Source: UBA1847 sp942492205 (GTDB taxonomy: Bacteria; Pseudomonadota; Gammaproteobacteria; Steroidobacterales; Woeseiaceae). Taken from it: 64,000 nucleotides of DNA. The stretch lies in contig CALODT010000003.1 of NCBI GenBank assembly GCA_942492205.1, positions 455,290 to 519,289 on the forward strand, read 5' to 3'. The notes under the pieces are model-generated. The model was not told the origin of the DNA. It did no database searches and was given only the letters and a program-made list of their open reading frames with translations. The position numbers were made by a program, and so were the translations under genes. Of this stretch, positions 1 to 10,260 are shown one piece after another. Each line of letters starts with the position of its first letter. The stretch's first letter is position 1.

Positions 1-227
1 TGCTGTTCTTATTTATCTACGCGTATGGCGATCACCAGGCGGGTCAGACCCGCAACGGAGCAGGCAAGCTCGTGGCCGTGCAGCAGGCCGACAGCGATAC
101 GGTCGATGTCGCAATACTGCTCGGTACCACGGGGCAATTTGTATTCCTCTACCAGCGTGGAGCCGATCGCGTGGTCATCCACCCGATCGAGAGTATTCAA
201 TCGATATCTTTCCAGGCGAGCCCCTGA
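1..227 (+). CDS. 3' end of an unidentified protein (truncated by window edge)
   Basis: The frame starting at base 3 is open from the window edge to a TGA at 225-227 and gives a plausible protein tail of 74 residues. It begins with a hydrophobic stretch (LFLFIYAYG), followed by a soluble part containing GTTGQFVFLYQRG and IHPIESIQSI. The hydrophobic start may be the last part of a membrane segment. No start codon is visible because the gene begins outside the window. I do not recognise the family. Support is the protein-like composition and the hairpin that follows the stop at once. The competing frames here are less protein-like. Confidence 0.5.
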   Translation, partial: LFLFIYAYGDHQAGQTRNGAGKLVAVQQADSDTVDVAILLGTTGQFVFLYQRGADRVVIHPIESIQSISFQASP

Positions 228-235
228 CGTAATCA

Positions 236-283
236 GGGACCTTCCTGATCTGGCGAATTAGTACGCCAGATCAGGAAGGTCCC
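236..283. repeat. 20-bp perfect hairpin with GGGAC/GTCCC tips between convergent genes
   Basis: Left arm 236-255 and right arm 264-283 are perfect reverse complements (20 bp) around the 8-base loop AATTAGTA. The arms start GGGACCTTCC and end GGAAGGTCCC. The hairpin sits 8 bp after the stop of the upstream gene and 15 bp before the stop of the DUF4145-like gene, so it could act as a two-way terminator. Its tips match the hairpins at 45167 and 60905, which suggests one family of mobile palindromes. Confidence 0.8.
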
Positions 284-298
284 CATAGTCGGGAGTAG

Positions 299-988
299 CT
301 AGGCTGAGACGAGGTTGTCTTTGTTTTCCGAGACGAAGAAGCGGCGTACCTTGATCGCTCGCGTCAGCTTGCCGTGGCGAACAAAGCACTGGTAGAACAT
401 GTCCTTCAGGACTTCCAGCAGGATGCCGGCCTGCGCACGGTTCAGCAGCGGCAGGTCTTCGTGAGTTCCGGAGCCGAATAGCACCGACTTGATCGGCGCA
501 AACGATTCGTCGTCGATGCCGGCGATGTCCTGTGCCACCATGACTTCTTCAAATGCGCGCAGCTTGCCACCCTCACCGAGCGCCTCAAAAGCGCTCGTAG
601 AGGCGCGTCGACACATGGATGCGAAAGCGTTGAAGTTGTTGCCCGAGTAGCAGGCCAGTGCTTCCCGAAAAAGCACCTCCGTATGTTTCGGCAGGTAGGA
701 AAACGCGAAGCGCTCTTTGGGCCGTTCCAGCTCGATAAAGTTGCGATATAGCTCGACGCGATTGTCTTTGTATTCCTTGACAGCGAAGCGCAGGAATACC
801 GGCGCATCGCAGGCGTCGCACTTGTACACCAGACCCACGTGTTTGGGCCTGTCGCGCAGCAGCGCAGCGGCGTCCGGAACCGACTGCGGTGCCATGTGCG
901 CATACATGCCGCAGTAAGGACACTCGAGTCCGATTCGCTCCTCGAGCTCGCTCTTTAGCCCCTGATCTTCTTCAATAACTATCGCCAT
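299..988 (-). CDS. DUF4145-like protein with an N-terminal Cys-rich zinc-ribbon-like part
   Basis: A 229-residue protein from an ATG at 988. An in-frame start 16 codons upstream exists, but the 988 start has AGGGCG just before it. The N-terminal part has CPYCG and, about 40 residues later, CDAC, the layout of a four-cysteine zinc ribbon. The rest (ALACYSGNNFNAFASMCRRA, then helical segments) resembles DUF4145, a domain found alone or in restriction and other defence-associated proteins, whose function is not known. Here it stands alone with no restriction genes next to it. The domain name rests on recalled motif similarity, not on a search. Confidence 0.6.
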   Translation of the reverse strand: MAIVIEEDQGLKSELEERIGLECPYCGMYAHMAPQSVPDAAALLRDRPKHVGLVYKCDACDAPVFLRFAVKEYKDNRVELYRNFIELERPKERFAFSYLPKHTEVLFREALACYSGNNFNAFASMCRRASTSAFEALGEGGKLRAFEEVMVAQDIAGIDDESFAPIKSVLFGSGTHEDLPLLNRAQAGILLEVLKDMFYQCFVRHGKLTRAIKVRRFFVSENKDNLVSA

Positions 989-1102
989 TTCGCCCTGTCT
1001 ATTTATTATCGTTGGACGGCTGAATTGTCTGAACAATCCGCCAGTTCAGTATGCACCATAGATTATGTTCCGCTATCGATGATTAACATAATCATGAAAT
1101 CC

Positions 1103-1759
1103 CTACTGTCCCCAGTCACCCACAGCCTGTCGCGCGGCATCGTTCAGCGGGCGCGCAAGCAGTGCTGTTCGTGTCATCGTTACCTCGAAGCGAGCGCCAT
1201 CTGCCATTGGCACATACGTTGCGGTGCCGTAGTAGGCGTCAATGCCGGGCAGCAGCCGCGGAAAGCGCCGTGCGACCTTCCAGACATCGAGCGTCATGTC
1301 GTCGGACAGCGCGTGCACGGTACGCTGCTGCGAGCGTTCGTCGTCGACGTTCGAATAACGGCCGCTGAGCCGCTCCAGTTGATAGATGGGATCAAGCCCG
1401 AGTAATGTCGCCGGCGGCTTCCAGTTGACGACGCGCGCGTCCATCTGCCATTCGTCGCCGCGCAGTGGAAAGAAACGATCGACCTCACCGTCAATCATCA
1501 GGCGGGCGACGTATTCTCCCGGCGCAGACTGTGAGAACTCAAGCTGGCTGACGACCTGTTCGTCGATGAGGCGTCCGTAGCCGAAGTAGCTGAACGCGAG
1601 CAGCACGCTCGCACCGCCAAGCGCGCCGGACGTGACGCCACCGGCCATCGAGCCGGTCGCACGCAGTGGACGCCGACGGCGCAGATGCCGCAGCATCGAA
1701 ACAACGAAGAACAGCGTAAGGAGTGTGAATATTGCGCTGGCGCCGAGCAGGATATTCAT
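1103..1759 (-). CDS. Conserved membrane-anchored protein of unknown function
   Basis: 218 residues. An N-terminal membrane segment (residues about 3-21, ASAIFTLLTLFFVV) is followed by the basic patch RHLRRRRP, then a second hydrophobic glycine-rich segment (about 45-60). The remaining 150 residues are soluble, with the motifs LRGDEWQMDARVVNWKPP and LLGLDPIYQLERLSGRY. The basic patch places the short loop in the cytoplasm and the large domain probably outside. It lies 23 bp from the ettA stop on the same strand, so it may be cotranscribed downstream of ettA. I recognise no characterised family. Confidence 0.65.
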   Translation of the reverse strand: MNILLGASAIFTLLTLFFVVSMLRHLRRRRPLRATGSMAGGVTSGALGGASVLLAFSYFGYGRLIDEQVVSQLEFSQSAPGEYVARLMIDGEVDRFFPLRGDEWQMDARVVNWKPPATLLGLDPIYQLERLSGRYSNVDDERSQQRTVHALSDDMTLDVWKVARRFPRLLPGIDAYYGTATYVPMADGARFEVTMTRTALLARPLNDAARQAVGDWGQ

Positions 1760-1781
1760 TAGCTGTCCTCGATCTGTCGTA

Positions 1782-3455
<1,674 letters not shown>

Positions 3456-3532
3456 TGTCAGACCGTCAGTTAACGAGCGCGCATTATCAGGTATGCTGCC
3501 CCACAAGAAAACACTATAGGTCCGTTACACCT

Positions 3533-4480
3533 ATGAGCGAAACCGTGCTGGTTTATCGGGGAGCGTCGATCGCGGCCTACGGTTTCGGCGATCCGCATCC
3601 GTTCGGAACCGATCGCCACGACGTATTTCACGCCGAACTCGACAAGGCCGGTTTCCACGACAACATTGTTTTCGGCCATCCTCGTCCGGCGCTGGTTGAC
3701 GAGTTGGCCCTTTTTCACACGCCGGACTATATCGATAAGGTCTCTCGCTTGTCAGCGGCAGGCAAAGGCTGGCTCGATGACGGCGATACGCCCGTTGTGC
3801 CCGGTATTTATGACGCGGCGTCCGCGGTCGTCGGCGCAGTGCTCTGCGCGGCTGACGAAATCATGCACGGCAACCACAGACGCGCCTTCGTTCCCATTGC
3901 CGGGCTGCACCACGCGGCGCGCAACAATGCCGCGGGTTTCTGCGTCTTCAACGATTGCGGCATTGCGATCGAATATCTGCGGCACGAATTCGGCCTCAAG
4001 CGTATCGCCTATGTCGATATCGATGCGCACCACGGCGACGGCGTCTTCTACGGGTTCGAGTCGGATCCCGACCTCCTGTTTGCCGATATTCACGAGGACG
4101 GCCGCTTCCTGTATCCCGGCACCGGCGCCCGCGAAGAAACCGGTAGCGGATCGGCGGTGGGGACCAAGCTCAACATCCCGCTGGCACCCGGCGCCGGCGA
4201 TGACGATTTCCGGGCGGCATGGGCGCGAGTGGAGGCGTACCTGGACGAGATGCAGCCCGAGTTCATCATCTTGCAATGCGGCGCCGACAGCCTGGAGGGG
4301 GACCCGATCACCCATCTTTGCTGGACCGAGGAGGCCCACGCGGAGGCGGCGGCAGCGCTGTGCCGCCTTGCGGACAGGCATTGCGCCGGCAGGATCATCG
4401 CTACCGGCGGCGGCGGCTACAATCGCCGCAACCTGGCGCGTGCCTGGACGCGCGTCGTACAGTCTTTCATCGAAACGTAA
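3533..4480 (+). CDS. Histone-deacetylase-family metal amidohydrolase (AcuC/acetylpolyamine type)
   Basis: 315 residues starting at the ATG at 3533. It carries the class I/II deacetylase landmarks: LHHAARNNAAGFCVFND with the paired histidines, the metal-binding DIDAHHGDGV, the second metal aspartate in CGADSLEGDP, and the C-terminal GGGGYN. These proteins hydrolyse acetyl or acyl amides on lysines or polyamines with Zn or Fe. The bacterial substrate cannot be told from sequence; AcuC-type lysine deacetylation and acetylpolyamine hydrolysis are both possible. It is divergent from ettA with a 77-bp gap that must hold both promoters. Confidence 0.88.
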   Translation: MSETVLVYRGASIAAYGFGDPHPFGTDRHDVFHAELDKAGFHDNIVFGHPRPALVDELALFHTPDYIDKVSRLSAAGKGWLDDGDTPVVPGIYDAASAVVGAVLCAADEIMHGNHRRAFVPIAGLHHAARNNAAGFCVFNDCGIAIEYLRHEFGLKRIAYVDIDAHHGDGVFYGFESDPDLLFADIHEDGRFLYPGTGAREETGSGSAVGTKLNIPLAPGAGDDDFRAAWARVEAYLDEMQPEFIILQCGADSLEGDPITHLCWTEEAHAEAAAALCRLADRHCAGRIIATGGGGYNRRNLARAWTRVVQSFIET

Positions 4481-4567
4481 CAGCTGCCGATTGCAGTGCC
4501 ATATCGCCGCTCAAACAGGTAACATCGCGTACTTTTGCGCCCCCCACCCCGTACGGAGAATGCCCGG

Positions 4568-5821
4568 ATGTTCGACATATCGACGACGTTAGAGTCCTTC
4601 GATCCTGAAATTGCTGCAGCGATCGAGAATGAGAACAGACGCCAGGAAGAGCACGTCGAGCTGATCGCCTCCGAGAACTACGCAAGCCCGCGTGTCATGT
4701 TTGCGCAAGGCAGCGTGCTGACCAACAAGTACGCTGAGGGTTATCCGGGCAAACGCTACTACGGCGGCTGCGAATACGTAGACGATGCAGAACGTCTCGC
4801 CATCGAGCGTGCAATGCAGCTGTTTGGCGCGGATTATGCCAACGTCCAGCCGCATTCCGGCTCACAGGCAAATGCTGCCGCCTACCTGGCCCTGCTGGAC
4901 GCGGGCGATACGATTCTCGGCATGAGCCTGAATGACGGCGGACACCTGACGCACGGCTCGAAAGTCAACTTCTCCGGCAAACTGTTCCATGCTGTCCAGT
5001 ACGGGCTGGCGCCCGATACCGGCCTGATCGACTACGACCGTGTTCAGGAGCTCGCCTACGAGCACAAGCCGCGGATGATTGTCGCCGGATTCTCCGCCTA
5101 CTCGCAGGTTGTCGATTGGGCACGCTTCCGACAGATCGCAGACAGCGTCGGTGCTTACCTGCTGGTTGACATGGCTCACGTCGCCGGCCTCGTTGCCACC
5201 GGTCACTACCCGAGTCCCGTCCCCTATGCCGACGTCTGCACGACGACGACTCACAAGACGCTGCGCGGTCCGAGAGGCGGCCTCATCATCGCGCGCCGCA
5301 ACGACGAGCTGACCAAGCGCTTCAACTCGCTGGTCTTCCCGGGCACGCAGGGTGGCCCGCTGATGCACGTTATTGCCGCCAAAGCGATTGCCTTCAAAGA
5401 GGCGATGGAGCCGAGTTTCAAGGAATACCAGGCCAAGGTCTGTGAAAATGCCAAGGTTATGGCGGGTGTGCTCGGCGAGCGTGGTTACCCGATCGTGTCG
5501 GGCGGCACAGAGAACCACCTCATGCTGGTGAGCCTCATCGACCGCGGCATTACGGGTAAGGCGGCGGACGCCGCGCTCGGCAGTGCGAACATTACCGTCA
5601 ACAAGAACTCGGTCCCCAACGACCCGCAGTCGCCGTTTGTGACCAGCGGCCTGCGGCTCGGTACCCCGGCTATCACGACACGTGGCTTCGGCACCGAGGA
5701 AACCCGGCAGCTAAGCGGCTGGATAGCGGATATACTCGACGATATCGAAGACGAAGCGACTATCGAGCGCGTCAAGAGCCAGGTACTGGAGCTCTGCAAA
5801 CGCTTCCCCGTGTACCTCTGA
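4568..5821 (+). CDS. glyA: Serine hydroxymethyltransferase
   Basis: 417 residues from the ATG at 4568, the same length as E. coli GlyA, with TACGGAG upstream as ribosome binding site. Recognisable blocks are the N-terminal HVELIASENYAS, the PLP lysine motif TTTHKTLRGPRGG, and VDMAHVAGL with the cofactor-binding aspartate and histidine. It interconverts serine and glycine using tetrahydrofolate and supplies one-carbon units. It heads the long same-strand run into nrdR and the riboflavin genes. The 87-bp upstream gap is too short for a glycine riboswitch and none was seen. Confidence 0.97.
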   Translation: MFDISTTLESFDPEIAAAIENENRRQEEHVELIASENYASPRVMFAQGSVLTNKYAEGYPGKRYYGGCEYVDDAERLAIERAMQLFGADYANVQPHSGSQANAAAYLALLDAGDTILGMSLNDGGHLTHGSKVNFSGKLFHAVQYGLAPDTGLIDYDRVQELAYEHKPRMIVAGFSAYSQVVDWARFRQIADSVGAYLLVDMAHVAGLVATGHYPSPVPYADVCTTTTHKTLRGPRGGLIIARRNDELTKRFNSLVFPGTQGGPLMHVIAAKAIAFKEAMEPSFKEYQAKVCENAKVMAGVLGERGYPIVSGGTENHLMLVSLIDRGITGKAADAALGSANITVNKNSVPNDPQSPFVTSGLRLGTPAITTRGFGTEETRQLSGWIADILDDIEDEATIERVKSQVLELCKRFPVYL

Positions 5822-5864
5822 TTGCTGCTTTGCGATGGGAGTTTTAGACAGGACCTGACCCCGC

Positions 5865-6383
5865 ATGCATTGTCCGTTTTGCGCCAACGAAGAAACCAAG
5901 GTCATAGATTCGCGACTCGCGGGTGATGGCCGGCAGATTCGCCGGCGCCGGCAGTGCCTCGCCTGCAACGAACGGTTCACCACCTTCGAAACGGCCGAGC
6001 TGGTCATGCCCCGGCTCATCAAGAACGACAATTCGCGACAGCCGTTCGATGAGAACAAGCTGCGAAACAGTATGGTCAGGGCGCTGGAGAAGCGCCCGGT
6101 ACCGAGCGATAAACTCGAGCAGGCTATCGGCCACCTGATTCACCGGCTGCGAACCATGGGTGAACGCGAAGTACCGTCCAGGCTGGTCGGTGACCTCGTG
6201 ATGGAGGAATTGCGGGCGCTGGACGAAGTGGCCTACGTGCGTTTTGCTTCTGTGTACCGCCGCTTCCAGGACATCACCGAATTCGAAGACGAGATCAAGC
6301 GCCTGCAGAAGATTTCCGAAACGGCGGCAAGCCGGGAACAAATGTCGCTGCTGCCAGAGCTGCTGGGCAAGAAGAAGGGCTAG
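5865..6383 (+). CDS. nrdR: Transcriptional repressor NrdR
   Basis: 172 residues. The N-terminal zinc ribbon CPFCANEETKVIDSR...CLACNERFTTFE is followed by an ATP-cone domain (about residues 49-139, VMPRLIKNDNSRQPFDENKL). NrdR senses dNTP/ATP levels and represses ribonucleotide reductase genes. The C-terminal tail is longer than in E. coli (149 residues) and rich in charged residues. It starts 43 bp after glyA and its stop is 2 bp before ribD, the usual glyA-nrdR-rib order in gammaproteobacteria. Confidence 0.97.
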   Translation: MHCPFCANEETKVIDSRLAGDGRQIRRRRQCLACNERFTTFETAELVMPRLIKNDNSRQPFDENKLRNSMVRALEKRPVPSDKLEQAIGHLIHRLRTMGEREVPSRLVGDLVMEELRALDEVAYVRFASVYRRFQDITEFEDEIKRLQKISETAASREQMSLLPELLGKKKG

Positions 6384-6385
6384 GG

Positions 6386-7486
6386 ATGATGACGTTTTCG
6401 GATGCCGACTGTGCGCATATGGCCCGCGCACTCGCGCTTGCCGCGCGAGCGCAATACTCGGCACATCCCAATCCGATGGTCGGCTGCGTCATTGTCCAGG
6501 GCGACGCGGTCGTTGGCGAAGGATGGCACGAACGCACCGGCGAGCCGCATGCGGAAATCAACGCGCTGCTGGTCGCGGGGGAGCGCGCGGCCGGAGCTAC
6601 CGCTTTCGTCACGCTCGAGCCCTGTGCGCATCACGGCAGGACACCGCCTTGTGCGGCCGCACTCATCGACGCCGGCGTTGCCAGGGTCGTTGCGGCGATG
6701 CAGGACCCGTACCCCGAGGTGGCCGGCCGCGGACTCGACATGCTGCGTGCGGCGGGCATCGTTGTCGAACAGGGCTTGATGCAGTCTGCCGCCGAAGCGC
6801 TGAACGCCGCCTACCTCCTGCGAGTGACGCGCAGCCGGCCGCTCGTGCGGGTCAAGGTTGCGGCGAGCATCGACGGCGCCATCGCCATGCAGAGCGGCGA
6901 GAGCCAGTGGATCACCGGACCCGAAGCGCGGCATGACGTGCAGCGGCAGCGCGCGCGTTGCGGTGCAATCATGACGGGAATCGGCACGGTGCTGGCCGAC
7001 GACCCGTCGCTGAACGTGCGCCTCGAGTCGCTGCAGCCGGGCGCCAGGCAACCGCTCCGCGTCGTGCTGGACAGCGGCCTGCGCATGTCGAGAGGCGCGC
7101 GGATGCTTACTGTACCCGGCCAGACGCTGGTGTGTTGCGCCGGCAGCCCGCCGTCTGACTCGCTCGAGAGCGCCGGCGCCGAAGTCCGGTCGTTTGGCGC
7201 TCCTGGCGAGAAAGTCGACGTGTCCGCGGTTCTCTCGGAACTGGCCGGTCGCGGCGTCAACGCGGTGCTGGTTGAGGCAGGGCCTGAGTTGACCGGGCAT
7301 CTGCTGGAGCAGGGCCTGGTCGACGAACTTGTGATTTATCAGGCACCCCACATAATGGGAAGCCAGACCAGGACGATGTTCCAGACACCCTCCTGGCTGA
7401 CCCTTGCAGACCGCAGGGAGCTTGACGTTAGCGACGTACGACGTATTGGTGCCGACACGCGCATAACCGCCAGAGTCTTGAGTTAA
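6386..7486 (+). CDS. ribD: Bifunctional pyrimidine deaminase/reductase RibD
   Basis: 366 residues. The N-terminal cytidine-deaminase-like domain has HAEINAL and the zinc motif TLEPCAHHGRTPPC. The C-terminal reductase domain begins near residue 145 (RPLVRVKVAASIDGAIA) and has GPEARHDVQRQRARCGAIMTG and VEAGPELTGHLL. It performs the deamination and reduction steps of riboflavin synthesis. Two adjacent ATGs (6386, 6389) could start it; GGG lies just upstream. The stop overlaps the first base of the ribE ATG, indicating translational coupling. Confidence 0.96.
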   Translation: MMTFSDADCAHMARALALAARAQYSAHPNPMVGCVIVQGDAVVGEGWHERTGEPHAEINALLVAGERAAGATAFVTLEPCAHHGRTPPCAAALIDAGVARVVAAMQDPYPEVAGRGLDMLRAAGIVVEQGLMQSAAEALNAAYLLRVTRSRPLVRVKVAASIDGAIAMQSGESQWITGPEARHDVQRQRARCGAIMTGIGTVLADDPSLNVRLESLQPGARQPLRVVLDSGLRMSRGARMLTVPGQTLVCCAGSPPSDSLESAGAEVRSFGAPGEKVDVSAVLSELAGRGVNAVLVEAGPELTGHLLEQGLVDELVIYQAPHIMGSQTRTMFQTPSWLTLADRRELDVSDVRRIGADTRITARVLS

Positions 7487-8127
7487 TGTTTACTGGAATA
7501 ATAAAAGCCCGGGGCAAGGTCACAGCCATACAGCCACGCGGCGGCGACGTCCGCCTGAGCGTTCGCTCGGCCGGGCTGCCCTGGTCGGACTACGATCCGG
7601 GTGAGAGCATCGCTGTCAACGGTGTTTGCCTGACGGCGGTGGCGCTGCATGACGATGGCTTCGATACAGATGTCTCGGTCGAGACGCTCAATGTGACGGC
7701 ACTCGGCAAACTCGAAGTCGGTTCGCCCGTCAATCTCGAGCCGTCGATAAGTCTCGGCGAACGGCTCGGCGGGCACCTCGTCAGCGGTCACGTGGACTGC
7801 ACGGGTATCGTGAGCTCACGATCGGCCGATGCCCGGTCTATTCGGCTCGTGATCGAAATGCCGAAGGAATACGCGCGCTATGTGGCAAAAAAGGGCTCTG
7901 TCTGCGTGGACGGCGTAAGTCTTACCATCAACGAAGTATCGGTAAACAGCTTCGAGGTGAATATCATTCCGCATACGGCCGAGGTTACGATCATCGAGAA
8001 TTACAAGGTCGGTACCGTCGTCAATATTGAAGTCGATCTGCTGGCACGCTATACCGAGCGGCTGCTTGATCCGGACGGCAGCGGCATTTCACTGGAGTTA
8101 CTAAAGGCGCATGGTTATGCCCGATAA
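7486..8127 (+). CDS. ribE: Riboflavin synthase alpha subunit
   Basis: 213 residues beginning MFTGIIKARGKV, the family signature. It consists of two repeated lumazine-binding barrels (about 1-97 and 98-195), the first with SIAVNGVCLT and the second with SVCVDGVSLTINEV; both contain the conserved GVxLT motif. It dismutates two 6,7-dimethyl-8-ribityllumazine molecules into riboflavin. The ATG overlaps the ribD stop, and its 3' end overlaps ribBA by 17 bp. The gene is called ribC in E. coli and ribE in many other bacteria. Confidence 0.96.
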   Translation: MFTGIIKARGKVTAIQPRGGDVRLSVRSAGLPWSDYDPGESIAVNGVCLTAVALHDDGFDTDVSVETLNVTALGKLEVGSPVNLEPSISLGERLGGHLVSGHVDCTGIVSSRSADARSIRLVIEMPKEYARYVAKKGSVCVDGVSLTINEVSVNSFEVNIIPHTAEVTIIENYKVGTVVNIEVDLLARYTERLLDPDGSGISLELLKAHGYAR

Positions 8128-9256
8128 CACGACGACGCACCCGAGCGTGCATGCATCTAAGTTCAGCGACATTGAAGAGATCATCGCCGATATCGCCGCT
8201 GGCAAGATGGTCATCATGGTCGACGATGAGAACCGCGAGAACGAGGGCGACCTCATCATGGCCGCTGAAAAGGTGCGAGCGGAAGACGTCAACTACATGG
8301 CGACGCACGGCCGCGGGCTGATATGCCTGACGCTGGGGCGCGAGCGTTGCAAACAGCTTCGCTTGCCGCTGATGGTTAGCGATACGGATGAGCATCACGC
8401 GACGAACTTCACTATTTCGATCGAAGCGGCGGACGGCATTACCACGGGTATATCGGCGCATGACCGGGCCAAGACCATTCAGGCTGCCGTGGCGCCTGAT
8501 GCCAAGCCGGAGCATCTCAGGCAGCCCGGCCACATCTTCCCTGTTATGGCGCAACCGGGCGGGGTGCTGACACGCGCAGGTCATACCGAGGCGGGTTGCG
8601 ACCTCGCTCGGCTCGCCGGTCTCGAGCCGGCGGCTGCGATTGTGGAAATCCTGAATGAGGACGGTTCGATGGCGCGGCGGCCGGATCTCGAGAGGTTTGC
8701 AAAGAAGCACGGTATTCGCATCGGCACTATCGCAGACCTGATCCGCTATCGACTGGAGAAAGAGCGCAATGTCGAGCGAATTGCCGAGCAGATTGTGAAC
8801 ACGGAGCACGGCGAGTTCACGATGTATTGCTACGACGACCACATCAATCGCTCGGTGCATGTCGCGCTGGTGAAGGGTGACTTGAGCGCCATAGACACGC
8901 CGCTGGTGCGCGTGCACCTGCAGGACACCCTCGGCGACGTTATCGGCGTCAAGAGCGATTCGCTGGGCTGGCCCCTGCACAGCGCCATCGAGAGAATTTC
9001 CCGCGAGGAAGCTGGCGTCGTCGTTCTGCTCCGTGACCAGGAGACATCACGCGAATTCATGGATTCGGTCGAGACGCTCGGTGAACAAAGGAGCGAACTC
9101 GACACTCGCCGTAGCGGCGATATGGTGCTGCGCACCTACGGAGTCGGCGCGCAGATCCTCCGTGACCTCGGACTCAGCAAAATCCGTGTATTATCAGCGC
9201 CTAAACAAATGTATGCGATTTCAGGTTTCGACCTAGAGATCACCGAGTACGTCTGA
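8111..9256 (+). CDS. ribBA: DHBP synthase RibB fused to a degenerate GTP cyclohydrolase II domain (RibBX type)
   Basis: 381 residues. The N-terminal domain (to about 210) is 3,4-dihydroxy-2-butanone 4-phosphate synthase: VDDENRENEGDLIMAAE, THGRGLICL, RAGHTEAG. The C-terminal RibA-like domain keeps the fold motifs (TPLVRVHLQDTLGD, TYGVGAQILRDLG). It lacks the zinc-binding cysteines that true GTP cyclohydrolase II has after the VRVHSEC start, since none is found in the matching segment. This is the proteobacterial RibBX pattern, in which the RibA half is thought not to hydrolyse GTP. A separate ribA elsewhere is expected. It starts inside the 3' end of ribE. Confidence 0.93.
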   Translation: MVMPDNTTTHPSVHASKFSDIEEIIADIAAGKMVIMVDDENRENEGDLIMAAEKVRAEDVNYMATHGRGLICLTLGRERCKQLRLPLMVSDTDEHHATNFTISIEAADGITTGISAHDRAKTIQAAVAPDAKPEHLRQPGHIFPVMAQPGGVLTRAGHTEAGCDLARLAGLEPAAAIVEILNEDGSMARRPDLERFAKKHGIRIGTIADLIRYRLEKERNVERIAEQIVNTEHGEFTMYCYDDHINRSVHVALVKGDLSAIDTPLVRVHLQDTLGDVIGVKSDSLGWPLHSAIERISREEAGVVVLLRDQETSREFMDSVETLGEQRSELDTRRSGDMVLRTYGVGAQILRDLGLSKIRVLSAPKQMYAISGFDLEITEYV

Positions 9257-9271
9257 GAACAGCGCCGAACC

Positions 9272-9745
9272 ATGGATAAAATCAAGACTATTGAGGGCGA
9301 CCTGATCGTCCGCGACGGCCGGTTTGCGATTGTTGCTGCCCGATTCAATGACTTCATCGTGGACTCGCTGATCAAAGGCTCACTGCGTTGCCTGCGGCAG
9401 CATGGCGCGGCGGATGCCGATATTGAGATCATCCGCGTTCCCGGTGCCTACGAAATGCCGATTGCCATTGACAAGGTTGCGGCGACACGTCGGGTCGATG
9501 GCATTATCGCACTCGGCGCCGTTATTCGCGGCGCCACACCGCATTTCGATTACGTTGCCGGTGAGTGCGTGAAGGGCATTGCTGCGGCAGTACACAAGCA
9601 TGGCATCCCCATTGGCAACGGCGTGCTCACCGTTGATACCATCGAGCAGGCGATTGAACGTGCCGGGACGAAGGCCGGTAACAAAGGTGAAGAAGCCACG
9701 CTTGCCGTTATTGAAATGGTCAACCTACTCCGAAGGATCGACTGA
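9272..9745 (+). CDS. ribH: 6,7-dimethyl-8-ribityllumazine synthase
   Basis: 157 residues, normal for RibH. Motifs are VAARFNDFIVDSLIKG, the phosphate-binding and substrate loops VPGAYEMPIA and LGAVIRGATPHFDYV (with the catalytic histidine), and NGVLTVDTIEQAIERAGTKAGNKGEEA. It condenses the RibB product with the RibD pathway product in an icosahedral or pentameric shell. It lies 15 bp downstream of ribBA and completes ribD-E-B-H in one run, followed by nusB as in many gammaproteobacteria. Confidence 0.97.
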   Translation: MDKIKTIEGDLIVRDGRFAIVAARFNDFIVDSLIKGSLRCLRQHGAADADIEIIRVPGAYEMPIAIDKVAATRRVDGIIALGAVIRGATPHFDYVAGECVKGIAAAVHKHGIPIGNGVLTVDTIEQAIERAGTKAGNKGEEATLAVIEMVNLLRRID

Positions 9746-9804
9746 GTCATGGACGCCAGCGGGCCACACCGACGCGCGCGTTACATCGACTGACAGCATC
9801 ATTG

Positions 9805-10260
9805 ATGAACCAGGGTAGTTCAAAAGGATCCGGCGCGCGCACGCGCGCTCGCGAATTGCTATTGCAGGCGCTGTATCAAAAACAGCTGGCCGGGCATTCG
9901 CTCTCGGAATTGTTGCAGCAGTTTCATGAGCAGGTTGCCTACGAGCGCGTTGACCAGGAATATTTCGACGAGCAGTTGAGCGAGATTTGCAGGGCGCAGG
10001 ACGAACTCGAGAAGACCATCGCGTCGCTGATCGATCGACCGTTCGAACAGCTTGACCCGGTTGAGCTTGGTATTCTCCTCATCGGTGTGTTTGAGCTGAA
10101 GTTCCGTATCGATATTCCGTACAAGGTCGTGATCAATGAAAGTGTCAATCTGGCGCGCCGCTTCGGTGCGCTTGACGGGCACAAGTACATCAATGCTTGC
10201 CTGGATGTCGCCGCGAAATCGTTGCGGGAGGTTGAGGTTCAAGCGAACGCCGGTGGATGA
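9805..10260 (+). CDS. nusB: Transcription antitermination factor NusB
   Basis: 151 residues from the ATG at 9805; a TTG three bases upstream is in frame but less likely. All-helical NusB motifs are ARELLLQALYQKQL, DPVELGILLIGVFEL and YKVVINESVNLARRFG followed by DGHKYINACLD near the end. NusB with NusE (S10) binds boxA RNA in rRNA antitermination. The 59-bp gap after ribH holds no obvious terminator. Its 3' end overlaps the thiL start by 8 bp. Confidence 0.96.
   Translation: MNQGSSKGSGARTRARELLLQALYQKQLAGHSLSELLQQFHEQVAYERVDQEYFDEQLSEICRAQDELEKTIASLIDRPFEQLDPVELGILLIGVFELKFRIDIPYKVVINESVNLARRFGALDGHKYINACLDVAAKSLREVEVQANAGG

Noticed and set aside
4481..4567. Glycine riboswitch upstream of glyA
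   Set aside because: The gap is 87 bases, too short for a tandem glycine aptamer, and no conserved core was seen.
5836..5866. Possible dispersed repeat word ACAGGACCTGACCCC before nrdR
   Set aside because: No inverted partner and no second copy was noticed in the window.
6384..7490. FMN riboswitch for the rib genes
   Set aside because: The rib genes are joined to nrdR with a 2-base gap and by overlaps; there is no leader that could hold an RFN element.
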